Of a stretch of 16,211 bases of DNA, positions 7,320 through 14,234 are shown one piece after another (positions within the stretch are counted from its first letter, which is position 1; each line of letters opens with the position of its first letter). The stretch covers positions 1 through 16,211 of the forward strand of contig CBDTTM010000042.1 of the NCBI GenBank assembly GCA_965363355.1. Reading direction: 5' to 3'. The stretch comes from CBDTTM01 sp965363355. Its GTDB lineage: Bacteria > Bacillota > Negativicutes > Selenomonadales > Selenomonadaceae. Position numbers and translations under genes: made by a program. Under the pieces are notes generated by a model. It ran no database searches. It saw only the letters and a program-made list of their open reading frames with translations, and was not told where the DNA came from.

Positions 7320-8063
7320 ATGGCAGAAAAATTGTTGGCGATTTCCGGCTTGCATGCCGGTGTAGAAGACAAGGAAATCCTTAAAGGTCTTGATTTGGAG
7401 ATCAATAAAGGTGAAGTGCATGTAATCCTTGGACCAAATGGTTCAGGAAAATCGACGTTGATGAACGTTATCATGGGGCATCCCAAATACGAAGTGACGG
7501 AAGGTTCGATTTCTTTTGAAGGCGAAGACCTCACGGCACTTAAGACATTTGAACGTGCAAGAAAAGGTCTCTTTTTGTCGTTTCAGAACCCGGAAGAAAT
7601 TCCTGGCATTACGGTGGAAAATCTTTTGCGTACAGCAAAAAAATCCATCAGCGGCAAAAATGTAAAAATTTTGGCGTTTAAAAAAGAACTCAAGCAGATG
7701 ATGGAAAAATTGCAAATGGATCCATCTTATGCAGAACGTTATATGAATGTCGGTTTTTCCGGCGGCGAGAAAAAACGCAATGAAATTTTGCAGCTCTTGT
7801 TGACCAATCCGAAACTGGCTTTGCTTGATGAAACAGATTCCGGTCTTGATATCGATGCCGTCCAGATCGTTTCTGCTGGGGTAAAACATTTTCATAACGA
7901 AGAAAATGCCTGTTTGATCATCACCCATAATTCCAAGATTCTCGAACAGTTAAGTGTCGACCGCGTCCATATTCTGATGGGCGGCAAGATCATTCAGACA
8001 GGAGGAGCATCTCTTATCGAAGAGATCAATGCCAAAGGCTTTTTGCATTTGCAAGAAAATTGA
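7320..8063 (+). CDS. sufC: SufC, Fe-S cluster assembly ATPase
   Basis: ABC-type ATPase of the SUF machinery; it binds the SufB/SufD scaffold and uses ATP to drive the conformational change needed for Fe-S cluster building. It is cytoplasmic, with no membrane segment. Walker A GPNGSGKST starts at residue 38, the signature FSGGEKKRNE has its SGGE at 147-150, and Walker B LALLDETDSGLD carries Asp170-Glu171; the D-S-G-L-D form is typical of SufC rather than of transport ATPases. Length is 247 residues, as usual. I chose the ATG at 7320: AGAGGTG (7307-7313) lies 6 bases upstream, and the in-frame GTG at 7311 is part of that site. First gene of sufC-sufB-sufD-sufS-sufU, with its own near-consensus promoter. 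Confidence 0.97.
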   Translation: MAEKLLAISGLHAGVEDKEILKGLDLEINKGEVHVILGPNGSGKSTLMNVIMGHPKYEVTEGSISFEGEDLTALKTFERARKGLFLSFQNPEEIPGITVENLLRTAKKSISGKNVKILAFKKELKQMMEKLQMDPSYAERYMNVGFSGGEKKRNEILQLLLTNPKLALLDETDSGLDIDAVQIVSAGVKHFHNEENACLIITHNSKILEQLSVDRVHILMGGKIIQTGGASLIEEINAKGFLHLQEN

Positions 8064-8108
8064 TCGGTGGCCTGTAGGTCATTTTAGATAAGTGAGGTGT
8101 GCTATTTT

Positions 8109-9515
8109 ATGGAGAAGAAAAAAACGTTTGTCGAAGACATTGAGCGCAGTCTTTATGATATAAAAAATGAGGATCGGCCGATTTACAAGACCGATCAGGG
8201 TTTGACCGAAGAAATCATTCGCAACATTTCCCGGGAAAAAAACGATCCCGAATGGATGCTCGATTTTCGTTTGAAATCCTTGGATGTGTATTGCCGTACA
8301 GCGCTGCCATCCTGGGGGCCATCGCTTGAAGAACTGGATATGAACCAGATTGTCACCTATGTAAAACCAAATGCCAAAATGACTGGCAATTGGAAAGAAG
8401 TACCGGAAGATATCAAAGACACCTTTGACCGTCTGGGAATTCCTGAGGCAGAAAAAGAATCTTTGGCTGGCGTTGGCGCTCAGTATGACTCAGAAGTCGT
8501 TTATCACAGCGTCAAACAAGAACTTGTTGAACAAGGCGTAATCTATACCGATATGGAAAGTGCGCTTCGCGAGCATGAAGATATCGTCAAAGAGTATTTC
8601 ATGAAGCTCGTACCGCCGAAAGACCATAAATTTACGGCACTGCATGGAGCTGTTTGGTCTGGCGGGTCCTTTGTCTATGTACCAGAAGGCGTACATGTCG
8701 ATATCCCGTTGCAATCGTACTTCCGTTTGAATTCGCCAGGTGCTGGCCAGTTTGAACACACGTTGATCATTGTTGAGAAGAATGCGAGCCTGCATTTCAT
8801 CGAAGGGTGTTCGGCGCCTAAGTACAACGTGACGAATCTTCATGCCGGCTGTGTGGAGCTTTACGTAAAAGAGGGCGCACGCCTTCGTTACTCGACCATT
8901 GAAAACTGGTCACGCAACATGCTCAACCTTAACACCAAACGCGCCCTTGTAGAAAAAGATGGCTTGATCGAATGGGTCTCCGGGTCGTTTGGCTCACATA
9001 TATCGATGCTCTATCCTTGCAGCATTTTGCATGGTGAGCGCGCTAAAGCAGAATTTACTGGTGTCACTTTTGCATCAAAAGGGCAGACACTTGATACCGG
9101 GGCAGCTGTTATCCATGCTGCGCCGCATACATCGTCCAATATCAGCACACGTTCCATTTCCAAAGATGGCGGCGTCGTTGTATATCGCGGGGCGATCAAG
9201 GTTACGGAGAATGCGCATCATGCGAAGTCTTCGGTTAACTGTGAATCGCTGATGCTCGATGATCGTTCACGCTCCGATACTTTGCCTGTTATGGATATTG
9301 CCAATGACGAGGTAGATATCGGACATGAGGCCAAGATCGGCCGCATCAGCGATGAAGCCGTATTTTATCTCATGAGTCGTGGCATCAGCGAAGAAGAAGC
9401 CAAGGCAATGATCGTTCGTGGCTTCGTTGAACCGATTGCCAAGGAATTGCCGCTGGAATACGCGGTTGAGATGAACAATCTCGTCAATATCGAACTCGAA
9501 GGCGTAATGGGATAG
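8109..9515 (+). CDS. sufB: SufB, Fe-S cluster scaffold subunit
   Basis: Large scaffold subunit of the SufBC2D complex on which nascent Fe-S clusters form, 468 residues, the usual length. Conserved family stretches include LHGAVWSGGSFVYVPEGV, the beta-helix core, NCESLMLDDRSRSDTLP with Cys378, and DIGHEAKIGRISDE with His406, the region where cluster ligands are placed in characterised SufB. The C-terminal VFYLMSRGISEEEA segment is the SufC-binding helix region. The ATG at 8109 is preferred over the GTG at 8097 because GTGAGGTG (8092-8099) sits 9 bases before it and would be overwritten by the earlier start. It follows sufC after 45 bases and precedes sufD after 13. The order C-B-D-S-U differs from the C-D-S-U-B order of Bacillus. 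Confidence 0.97.
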   Translation: MEKKKTFVEDIERSLYDIKNEDRPIYKTDQGLTEEIIRNISREKNDPEWMLDFRLKSLDVYCRTALPSWGPSLEELDMNQIVTYVKPNAKMTGNWKEVPEDIKDTFDRLGIPEAEKESLAGVGAQYDSEVVYHSVKQELVEQGVIYTDMESALREHEDIVKEYFMKLVPPKDHKFTALHGAVWSGGSFVYVPEGVHVDIPLQSYFRLNSPGAGQFEHTLIIVEKNASLHFIEGCSAPKYNVTNLHAGCVELYVKEGARLRYSTIENWSRNMLNLNTKRALVEKDGLIEWVSGSFGSHISMLYPCSILHGERAKAEFTGVTFASKGQTLDTGAAVIHAAPHTSSNISTRSISKDGGVVVYRGAIKVTENAHHAKSSVNCESLMLDDRSRSDTLPVMDIANDEVDIGHEAKIGRISDEAVFYLMSRGISEEEAKAMIVRGFVEPIAKELPLEYAVEMNNLVNIELEGVMG

Positions 9516-9528
9516 GAGGATGACTGAA

Positions 9529-10629
9529 ATGACAAACACAAATACGGTATTGAATCCTATTCCGATGCGGACCTGGCGCTGGCTTGGTGTAAATGAAACC
9601 AAACTGGTCGGTAAGATCCCTTTTGGTAAAATAGGAAATTACAATAAAAAAGTACTGCAAGATGATAGTGCAGCGATAGTTCCAATTGCACAGCTGCCCA
9701 AAGAATTGGCTGCTTATGCAGCTAAGGCAGATGGCACAGTCAGTGAAGAGACAAGTCGTCTTGCTGAGACTGAAAATAACAGTGGGTATTATATAGAAAT
9801 TCCTGCGGGTGAAAAACTCGCGGCACCAATTGAACTCAAATATGATCTTGATCAAGAAAATCCAACCTTGGTCGATCGCCATTTCATCGCAGCCCGTAAG
9901 GGGAGCGAATCAACGATCCTCATCAGCTATACAGGCGATGCATCAGAGGCGTTTCATAACGGGCTGACCCGCGTGTATGCCGAAGCGGGGTCAATCGTAC
10001 ATCTGATCAAGTTACAGCTGCTTGGTGATACCGCAGTTCACATTGATGCAGTGAGCACGTATGCAGAAAAAGATGCAAAGATCGAATTCACGACCATTGA
10101 GCTCGGTGCGGCGGAGTCCATCACCAGTCTTAAGACGAATTTGGCTGGAGATCAAAGCACGGCGGATATCCAATCGATTTATTTCGGCGATGGAAAACGC
10201 AAGATCGACATGAACTATGTTCTTCGTCATGAAGGCAAGCAGACTGATGGCTCGATGCAGGTCCATGGGGCATTGCTCGACCATAGCTCGAAGACCTTCC
10301 GTGGAACGCTCGATTTCATCAAGGGCACAAAGGGCTCTGTGGGCCGCGAGGCGGAAGAAATCGTTCTCTTGAGCCCGTCGGTACGCAACCGTTCCGTTCC
10401 CCTCATGCTCGCAGGCGAGGACGACGTGGATGGACATCATGCCGTCAGCGTCGGTAAAATGAATGAAGAGAAATTGTTTTATTTGATGTCGCGAGGCCTC
10501 AGCTTGCGCGATGCCGAAAAATTAGTGATAGAAGCATCTTTCCAGCCAGCGCTTGACCGTCTTCCTGATGCTGGAATCAAAGAGCAGATATCGGAATATA
10601 TTAGGAGGCGACTGGCCCATGTCGAATAA
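9529..10629 (+). CDS. sufD: SufD, Fe-S cluster assembly subunit
   Basis: Partner of SufB in the SufBC2D scaffold, 366 residues, sharing the SufB/SufD beta-helix fold. The N-terminal part is variable as usual. The C-terminal third carries the diagnostic segments: VHGALLDHSSKTFRGTLDF, then DDVDGHHAVSVGKMNEEKLF, in which the His pair corresponds to the conserved SufD histidine implicated in cluster or iron handling, and the FYLMSRGLS SufC-contact helix. I chose the ATG at 9529: AGGAGG (9514-9519) overlaps the sufB stop and is 9 bases upstream. The ATG at 9520 directly abuts that site with no spacing and is unlikely. Its 3' end overlaps sufS by 11 bases, indicating coupled translation. Confidence 0.94.
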   Translation: MTNTNTVLNPIPMRTWRWLGVNETKLVGKIPFGKIGNYNKKVLQDDSAAIVPIAQLPKELAAYAAKADGTVSEETSRLAETENNSGYYIEIPAGEKLAAPIELKYDLDQENPTLVDRHFIAARKGSESTILISYTGDASEAFHNGLTRVYAEAGSIVHLIKLQLLGDTAVHIDAVSTYAEKDAKIEFTTIELGAAESITSLKTNLAGDQSTADIQSIYFGDGKRKIDMNYVLRHEGKQTDGSMQVHGALLDHSSKTFRGTLDFIKGTKGSVGREAEEIVLLSPSVRNRSVPLMLAGEDDVDGHHAVSVGKMNEEKLFYLMSRGLSLRDAEKLVIEASFQPALDRLPDAGIKEQISEYIRRRLAHVE

Positions 10630-11845
10630 ATATCATGCTGATTTTCCTTTGCTGCAGAACCAGATGAATGGCAAGCCTTTGGTTTATTTGGATAATGGTG
10701 CGACGACCCAAAAACCGCAGGCTGTTATCGATGCAATGGAAAACTATTATAAACGATTCAATGCCAATCCGCATCGCGGTGCGTATGACCTTAGCGTAAA
10801 GGCCACAGAAGTCTATGAACACGCTCGTAAACGCGTCAAGACCTTCATCAATGCCGAACATGGCTATGAAGTCATCTTTACGAAAAATGCGACAGAGTCG
10901 TTGAATCTGCTTGCCTATAGCTATGGTATGGCCTTTATTGAAAAAGGTGACGAAATCGTCATCACCATAGCAGAACACCATAGCAATCTCGTGCCTTGGC
11001 AGCAGGTTGCCAAGGTAAAGGGTGCCATTCTTAAATATCTGTACCTCGATGCTGACGGCAAGATTCCGGCAGATGAGATTGAAACCAAAATAACGGAAAA
11101 AACCAAAATCGTGGCATTTACGCAAGTGTCTAACGTTTTAGGCATCATCAATCCTATTGAAAAAATCATCGCCAAAGCTCATTCTGTCGGCGCGGTTACC
11201 ATTGTCGACGGATCGCAGAGCGTGCCGCATATGAAAGTCGATGTGCAGGCTCTCGATATCGATTTCCTCGTTTTTTCGGGGCATAAAATGCTTTCGCCTA
11301 TGGGCATCGGTGTTTTGTATGGCAAAGAAAAACTTCTTGATAAAATGCCGCCGTTTCTTTGCGGCGGCGATATGATCGAATATGTAGAAGAGCAGGATAC
11401 GACATTTGCTCCTTTGCCGGCAAAATTCGAAGCTGGAACGCAAAACGTCGGCGGTGCCGCAGGTCTTACGGCGGCTATCGATTATCTGTCAAAGGTCGGT
11501 TTTGCTGAAATCGAACGCGTTGAAAATGAACTCGTAGCCTATGCTGTGCCTAAGCTGCAGGCGCTTCCGTATATTGAACTTTATGGTTGTAACGATTTGT
11601 CCGTCAAGACGGGCGTAATCACGTTCAACGTCAAAGACATCCATCCGCATGATGTCGCATCGGTGCTTGATGCCGATGGCGTCGCAATCCGCGCCGGACA
11701 TCACTGTGCGCAGCCCTTGATGAAATTTCTCAAGGTCAATGCGACCTGCAGAGCAAGCTTTTACTTTTACAATACCAAAGAAGATGTGGACCAGTTTATC
11801 GAAAGCTTGTCTCATGTGAGAGGAGTTTTAGGATATGGATCTTAG
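10619..11845 (+). CDS. sufS: SufS, group II cysteine desulfurase
   Basis: PLP-dependent cysteine desulfurase that releases sulfane sulfur from L-cysteine and passes it to SufU and on to the scaffold; 408 residues. FTKNATESLNLLAY forms part of the cofactor pocket, SGHKMLSPMGIG carries the PLP Lys223, and RAGHHCAQP carries the persulfide Cys363. The RAGHHC context without a long flexible loop marks the group II (SufS/CsdA) type. The start at 10619 overlaps sufD by 11 bases and is served by AGGAGG at 10603-10608, 10 bases upstream; the protein then begins just before the conserved DFPLL segment, as in relatives. It overlaps sufU by 11 bases at its 3' end. Confidence 0.96.
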   Translation: MSNKYHADFPLLQNQMNGKPLVYLDNGATTQKPQAVIDAMENYYKRFNANPHRGAYDLSVKATEVYEHARKRVKTFINAEHGYEVIFTKNATESLNLLAYSYGMAFIEKGDEIVITIAEHHSNLVPWQQVAKVKGAILKYLYLDADGKIPADEIETKITEKTKIVAFTQVSNVLGIINPIEKIIAKAHSVGAVTIVDGSQSVPHMKVDVQALDIDFLVFSGHKMLSPMGIGVLYGKEKLLDKMPPFLCGGDMIEYVEEQDTTFAPLPAKFEAGTQNVGGAAGLTAAIDYLSKVGFAEIERVENELVAYAVPKLQALPYIELYGCNDLSVKTGVITFNVKDIHPHDVASVLDADGVAIRAGHHCAQPLMKFLKVNATCRASFYFYNTKEDVDQFIESLSHVRGVLGYGS

Positions 11846-12272
11846 TTCCATCTATACGGAATTGATTGCCGAACACAGTAAATCGCAGCATAATAAACGC
11901 CATTTGGTAAATCCTACCGCAGTCCTCAAGGGCAGAAACCCTAGCTGCGGCGATGAAATCACTTTAGAGGTCGTTCTTAAAGACGGCGTCATCGAGGAAG
12001 CTGCCTTTACTGGTATCGGCTGTGCGATATCCCAGGCATCGACGTCGATCATGATCGATCTCGTACAGGGACAAACGGTGGAACAGGCACAAATCTTGAT
12101 CGATACGTTTCTTGGCATGATCAAACGTGAAATCAAGGACGATGCCGATTTAGAGATTCTGGAAGAAGCCAGTGCACTTAAGAATATTTCCAATATGCCG
12201 GCTCGCGTGAAGTGTGCAGTATTATCTTGGCACACATTGGAGTCTGTCATAAAAGGTGAAAAAGATAATTGA
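11835..12272 (+). CDS. sufU: SufU, zinc-dependent sulfurtransferase
   Basis: IscU-like partner of SufS, 145 residues. In Firmicutes SufU is known to bind zinc and accept sulfur from SufS rather than act as the cluster scaffold. The zinc ligands are present: Cys38 and Asp40 in NPSCGDEI, Cys63 in GIGCAISQAST, and Cys127 in VKCAVLSWH. The insertion between the second and third Cys that separates SufU from IscU is consistent with the sequence here. The ATG at 11835 lies within the end of sufS, with AGGAG at 11821-11825 nine bases upstream, so translation is probably coupled. Last gene of the operon; a 13-bp-stem terminator begins 8 bases after the stop. Confidence 0.95.
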   Translation: MDLSSIYTELIAEHSKSQHNKRHLVNPTAVLKGRNPSCGDEITLEVVLKDGVIEEAAFTGIGCAISQASTSIMIDLVQGQTVEQAQILIDTFLGMIKREIKDDADLEILEEASALKNISNMPARVKCAVLSWHTLESVIKGEKDN

Positions 12273-12280
12273 TCCGATAG

Positions 12281-12325
12281 AAAGCCAGTCAGCGCCATTA
12301 AAGATGATGCTGACTGGCTTTTTTT
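12281..12325 (+). terminator. Intrinsic terminator of the suf operon
   Basis: AAAGCCAGTCAGC (12281-12293) pairs perfectly with GCTGACTGGCTTT (12309-12321), followed by a T run through 12325. It ends one base before the upstream operator of the DJ-1/PfpI gene, so the two control elements abut. Confidence 0.93.
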
Positions 12326-12355
12326 ATACAAAAATGAATCCATTCATTTTTGTAT
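12326..12355 (+). promoter_or_regulatory. Upstream TetR-type operator (site A)
   Basis: A perfect inverted repeat with 14-base arms (ATACAAAAATGAAT and its complement) around a CC centre. Its core is TGAATCCATTCA (12335-12346), the same TGAAT-NN-ATTCA pattern found twice more downstream of the promoter. Its last base is the first base of the -35 box, so a bound protein would interfere with RNA polymerase. The adjacent TetR-family gene is the likely binder; that link is inference. Confidence 0.72.
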
Positions 12356-12383
12356 TGACAGGGCTCAATCTGCTCTATACAAT
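12355..12383 (+). promoter_or_regulatory. Promoter of the DJ-1/PfpI gene
   Basis: TTGACA (12355-12360), 17 bases, TACAAT (12378-12383). Start of transcription should be near 12390. The promoter is strong by sequence and bracketed by palindromes on both sides, the arrangement of a tightly repressed, inducible gene. Confidence 0.85.
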
Positions 12384-12422
12384 ATAAGTGAATGTATTCA
12401 TTTATGAATACATTCACTTATA
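12383..12422 (+). promoter_or_regulatory. 40-bp perfect palindrome over the transcription start (operator sites B and C)
   Basis: Arms of 19 bases, TATAAGTGAATGTATTCAT (12383-12401) and its exact complement (12404-12422), are separated by TT. Each arm contains its own 12-bp palindrome: TGAATGTATTCA (12389-12400, site B) and TGAATACATTCA (12405-12416, site C), centres 16 bp apart. Together with site A (centre 54 bp upstream of B) this gives three repressor-size sites. The element begins at the last base of the -10 and ends just before the AAGGAG ribosome binding site (12423-12428), so in the mRNA it could also fold into a hairpin next to the start codon. Confidence 0.8.
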
Positions 12423-12436
12423 AAGGAGATGACATC

Positions 12437-13138
12437 ATGTTTATACCAATGGATAAAGAGTTAAAAGTTGCGACACTTGTTTGCCCGGGCGTATTTTTGC
12501 CGGATATAGTCAATGCACATACCGCGTTCAGCTTGTCGCCAAATGCCAAGACCTATTTAGTGTGGAAGGACCTTGCGCCTTTTGCAGCCTATAATGGCTG
12601 GCCGATGGCTGCGACGACTACCTTTGAGCAATGCCCAGAGGTAGATGTACTGCTTGTGGGCATGATGGCCCCTGACAGCGCAGCAGATCCCGAGGTGCTT
12701 GCCTTTATTGAACGGCAGGCCAAACAGGCTAAGGCAGTTATCGGAATATGCTATGGCGTTTTAGTGCTTGGCAGCGCCGGATTATTGACTGGCAAAAAAG
12801 CAACTTCCAACTTCTCGGTGGGTGAGGACTTGCGTGAATTTGGTGCGGAGCCTGTACTCACGAGTGAAGTCGTCGTCGATGGAAATCTGTATACAGCTGG
12901 CCCTGCACACGGCTGCTTTGAAGCGGCCATTGAAGTATTGACGGCGCTGCGAGGCCCTGAAACTGGTAAGATGCTCGAACTTATGATGGAATACAATCCG
13001 CATCCTAAATTCAAAGTAGGCAGTCCTCTTATTGCAGGAGAAGAACTTGCTCAAAAATTCTTCAGTGAAGGTGCTGGTCGGACGCATGTATATATGGAAG
13101 CGGCTCGTCGTGGCTACAAAATGATGAACGCCGATTGA
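12437..13138 (+). CDS. DJ-1/PfpI-family protein (isonitrile hydratase-like)
   Basis: Class I glutamine amidotransferase-like protein of the DJ-1/PfpI superfamily, 233 residues, cytoplasmic. The nucleophile elbow GICYG carries Cys105, followed by VLVLGSAGLLTGKKAT, a pattern resembling the isonitrile hydratase/AraC-associated branch (usually GICTG-x-LxLGxAGLL-GxxAT). A later VVDGNLYTAGPAHGCFEAA matches the family's C-terminal active-site region. I chose the ATG at 12437, 8 bases after AAGGAG (12423-12428); an in-frame ATG at 12392 lies in the operator palindrome and has no ribosome binding site. The C-terminal 40 residues past the core are longer than minimal PfpI proteins. Substrate is unknown: isonitrile hydration, aldehyde or glyoxal detoxification and amide hydrolysis all occur in relatives. 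It is convergent with a TetR gene and has three candidate operator sites at its promoter, so it is probably induced by a small molecule. Confidence 0.85.
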   Translation: MFIPMDKELKVATLVCPGVFLPDIVNAHTAFSLSPNAKTYLVWKDLAPFAAYNGWPMAATTTFEQCPEVDVLLVGMMAPDSAADPEVLAFIERQAKQAKAVIGICYGVLVLGSAGLLTGKKATSNFSVGEDLREFGAEPVLTSEVVVDGNLYTAGPAHGCFEAAIEVLTALRGPETGKMLELMMEYNPHPKFKVGSPLIAGEELAQKFFSEGAGRTHVYMEAARRGYKMMNAD

Positions 13139-13150
13139 ACGTAAAATAGC

Positions 13151-13198
13151 AAATAGGTCATCTGCCAACCGCTGTGATTGGACAGATGACCTATTTTG
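13151..13198. terminator. Bidirectional terminator between the DJ-1/PfpI and tetR genes
   Basis: AAATAGGTCATCTG (13151-13164) pairs with CAGATGACCTATTT (13183-13196). The stem continues through CCAA/TTGG with one bulged A. A T run on the plus side and an A-rich stretch on the other side let it serve both convergent genes. Confidence 0.85.
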
Positions 13199-13230
13199 TT
13201 TGAATAAATAGGGTTTTCTTTAATTGTGTT

Positions 13231-13806
13231 CTAATCAGCCAAACCGTTTAAAAACAGTTCTAATTTATAGGTGAGATTTTCCTTAAAGGAAAGAGAAGAG
13301 TGGCTTGTCGCTGCTGATTTGATGAGGCCCATGAAGGTTTCGATGATCATTTCTGTAGGAATGCCCTTTTTGAATTCGCCTTTTTCCTGGCCCTCCTCGA
13401 TGATATGGCTGAGGATGCTTTTGAACCCGGGGCCATGTGGCGGCTGCTTAAAGCCAAGATGTTTGACGCAGAGCTCGAATAAGGGACGATTGTTATCGTA
13501 TATCGTTCCTAAGATTTCGAGAATTGCCGAAATTTTTTCCCGCGAAGATTTTTTTTCGGCTTTCATTAATTTTTCCAGCGGTTTTTGCACTTCACTGAAT
13601 TTTTGCATCAAGACATATTGAATGATGGCGTCTTTTGATTCAAAATAATTATAAAAGGTGCCGGTACCAAGGTCAGCCGCTTTGGTAATGTCACTGATGG
13701 TCGTTTCTTCAAAGCCTTTTTCAACGAATAGCTGCATGGCGAGTTCAACTAGCTTGTTTTGTATACATATTTTTTTTCGGTCTCGGCGACTCATAGTGTC
13801 GTTCAT
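13231..13806 (-). CDS. TetR/AcrR-family transcriptional regulator
   Basis: Predicted ligand-responsive DNA-binding repressor, 191 residues. The N-terminal TetR domain is clear: ELAMQLFVEKGFEETTISDITKAADLGTGTFYNYFESKD covers about residues 21-59, with the helix-turn-helix at about 33-55. The C-terminal helical ligand-binding half is divergent and does not reveal the inducer. The start at 13806 has GGAGG 7 bases upstream on the minus strand; a second Met at residue 5 is less well placed. It faces the DJ-1/PfpI gene, whose promoter holds three TGAAT-NN-ATTCA palindromes, a site type used by several TetR proteins such as Bacillus FadR. Its own promoter region contains only a half-like TGAAT at 13847-13851, so autoregulation is not obvious. 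Confidence 0.93.
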   Translation of the reverse strand: MNDTMSRRDRKKICIQNKLVELAMQLFVEKGFEETTISDITKAADLGTGTFYNYFESKDAIIQYVLMQKFSEVQKPLEKLMKAEKKSSREKISAILEILGTIYDNNRPLFELCVKHLGFKQPPHGPGFKSILSHIIEEGQEKGEFKKGIPTEMIIETFMGLIKSAATSHSSLSFKENLTYKLELFLNGLAD

Positions 13807-13838
13807 AGGGAATCCTCCAGAACATAAGAATATAATTT

Positions 13839-13867
13839 ATTATATATGAATTCTTGCGGAATGAGAA
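13839..13867 (-). promoter_or_regulatory. Probable promoter of the tetR gene
   Basis: On the minus strand TTCTCA (13862-13867) and TATAAT (13839-13844) are 17 bases apart, about 33 bases before the start codon. The -10 is perfect and the -35 matches 4 of 6. Several other TATA-like runs lie beside it, so the exact box is uncertain. Confidence 0.5.
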
Positions 13868-13940
13868 GTTTTGTGAAAAGAGCAGGTTGGTTCAAAGAAA
13901 ATTTAAAGAAAAAACAAAGAGAAAGAAAAGATAAGGACGA

Positions 13941-13946
13941 TATACT
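13941..13946 (+). promoter_or_regulatory. Possible -10 box of the small secreted protein gene
   Basis: TATACT stands 59 bases before the start codon at 14005, in a stretch otherwise rich in purines (roughly 13898-13938 is almost all A and G). No acceptable -35 lies 16-18 bases upstream, so this is weak. Confidence 0.25.
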
Positions 13947-14004
13947 AAGAATATGGAAAAGGGTTGAGTTTTAACATACTAAACGAAATGAGGCGTTGAA
14001 GAAA

Positions 14005-14226
14005 ATGAAAAAAATATCCATGTTACTCGTGCTGGTTTTGATGTTGGCATTGTCAATAGCGACGGTAAGTGCAGATGAACGTCATCCAGAAGGAGCACCG
14101 CAGCAGCAAATGCAGCAGCTTCCACCACAAGATCAAGGACAACAGCCTGGCCCTGATGGACATCCTGATCAAGGACAACAAGATCCTAATCATCCAGATC
14201 ATCCAGAACAAGGCCCTAATCAATAA
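14005..14226 (+). CDS. Small secreted Pro/Gln/Asp/His-rich protein of unknown function
   Basis: I do not recognise this protein. It has 73 residues: a classical signal peptide (MKK then a hydrophobic run, cleavage likely after VSA at residue 23) and a mature part of about 50 residues made almost only of Gln, Pro, Asp, His, Gly, Asn and Glu. It has no aromatic residues and no Cys, so it is surely unstructured. Short repeats are visible: DQGQQ occurs twice (DQGQQPGPDGHP and DQGQQDPNHP), followed by HPDHPEQGPNQ; at the DNA level GATCAAGGACAACA occurs twice. The ATG at 14005 is preferred, with GAGG at 13990-13993 eleven bases upstream; an in-frame TTG at 13996 is too close to that site. The spaced His and Asp residues could bind metal weakly, but that is a guess. 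It ends at a strong terminator and is convergent with the IIA gene. Confidence 0.72.
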   Translation: MKKISMLLVLVLMLALSIATVSADERHPEGAPQQQMQQLPPQDQGQQPGPDGHPDQGQQDPNHPDHPEQGPNQ

Positions 14227-14234
14227 GCCTTGAA

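Noticed and set aside
12392..12436. Earlier ATG for the DJ-1/PfpI protein
   Set aside because: It lies within the operator palindrome at the transcription start, lacks a ribosome binding site, and would add residues encoded by the operator itself.
13898..13938. Purine-rich tract before the small secreted protein gene
   Set aside because: It is not a repeat array, has no dyad symmetry and is too short to assign a role; it probably only reflects AT-rich intergenic composition.
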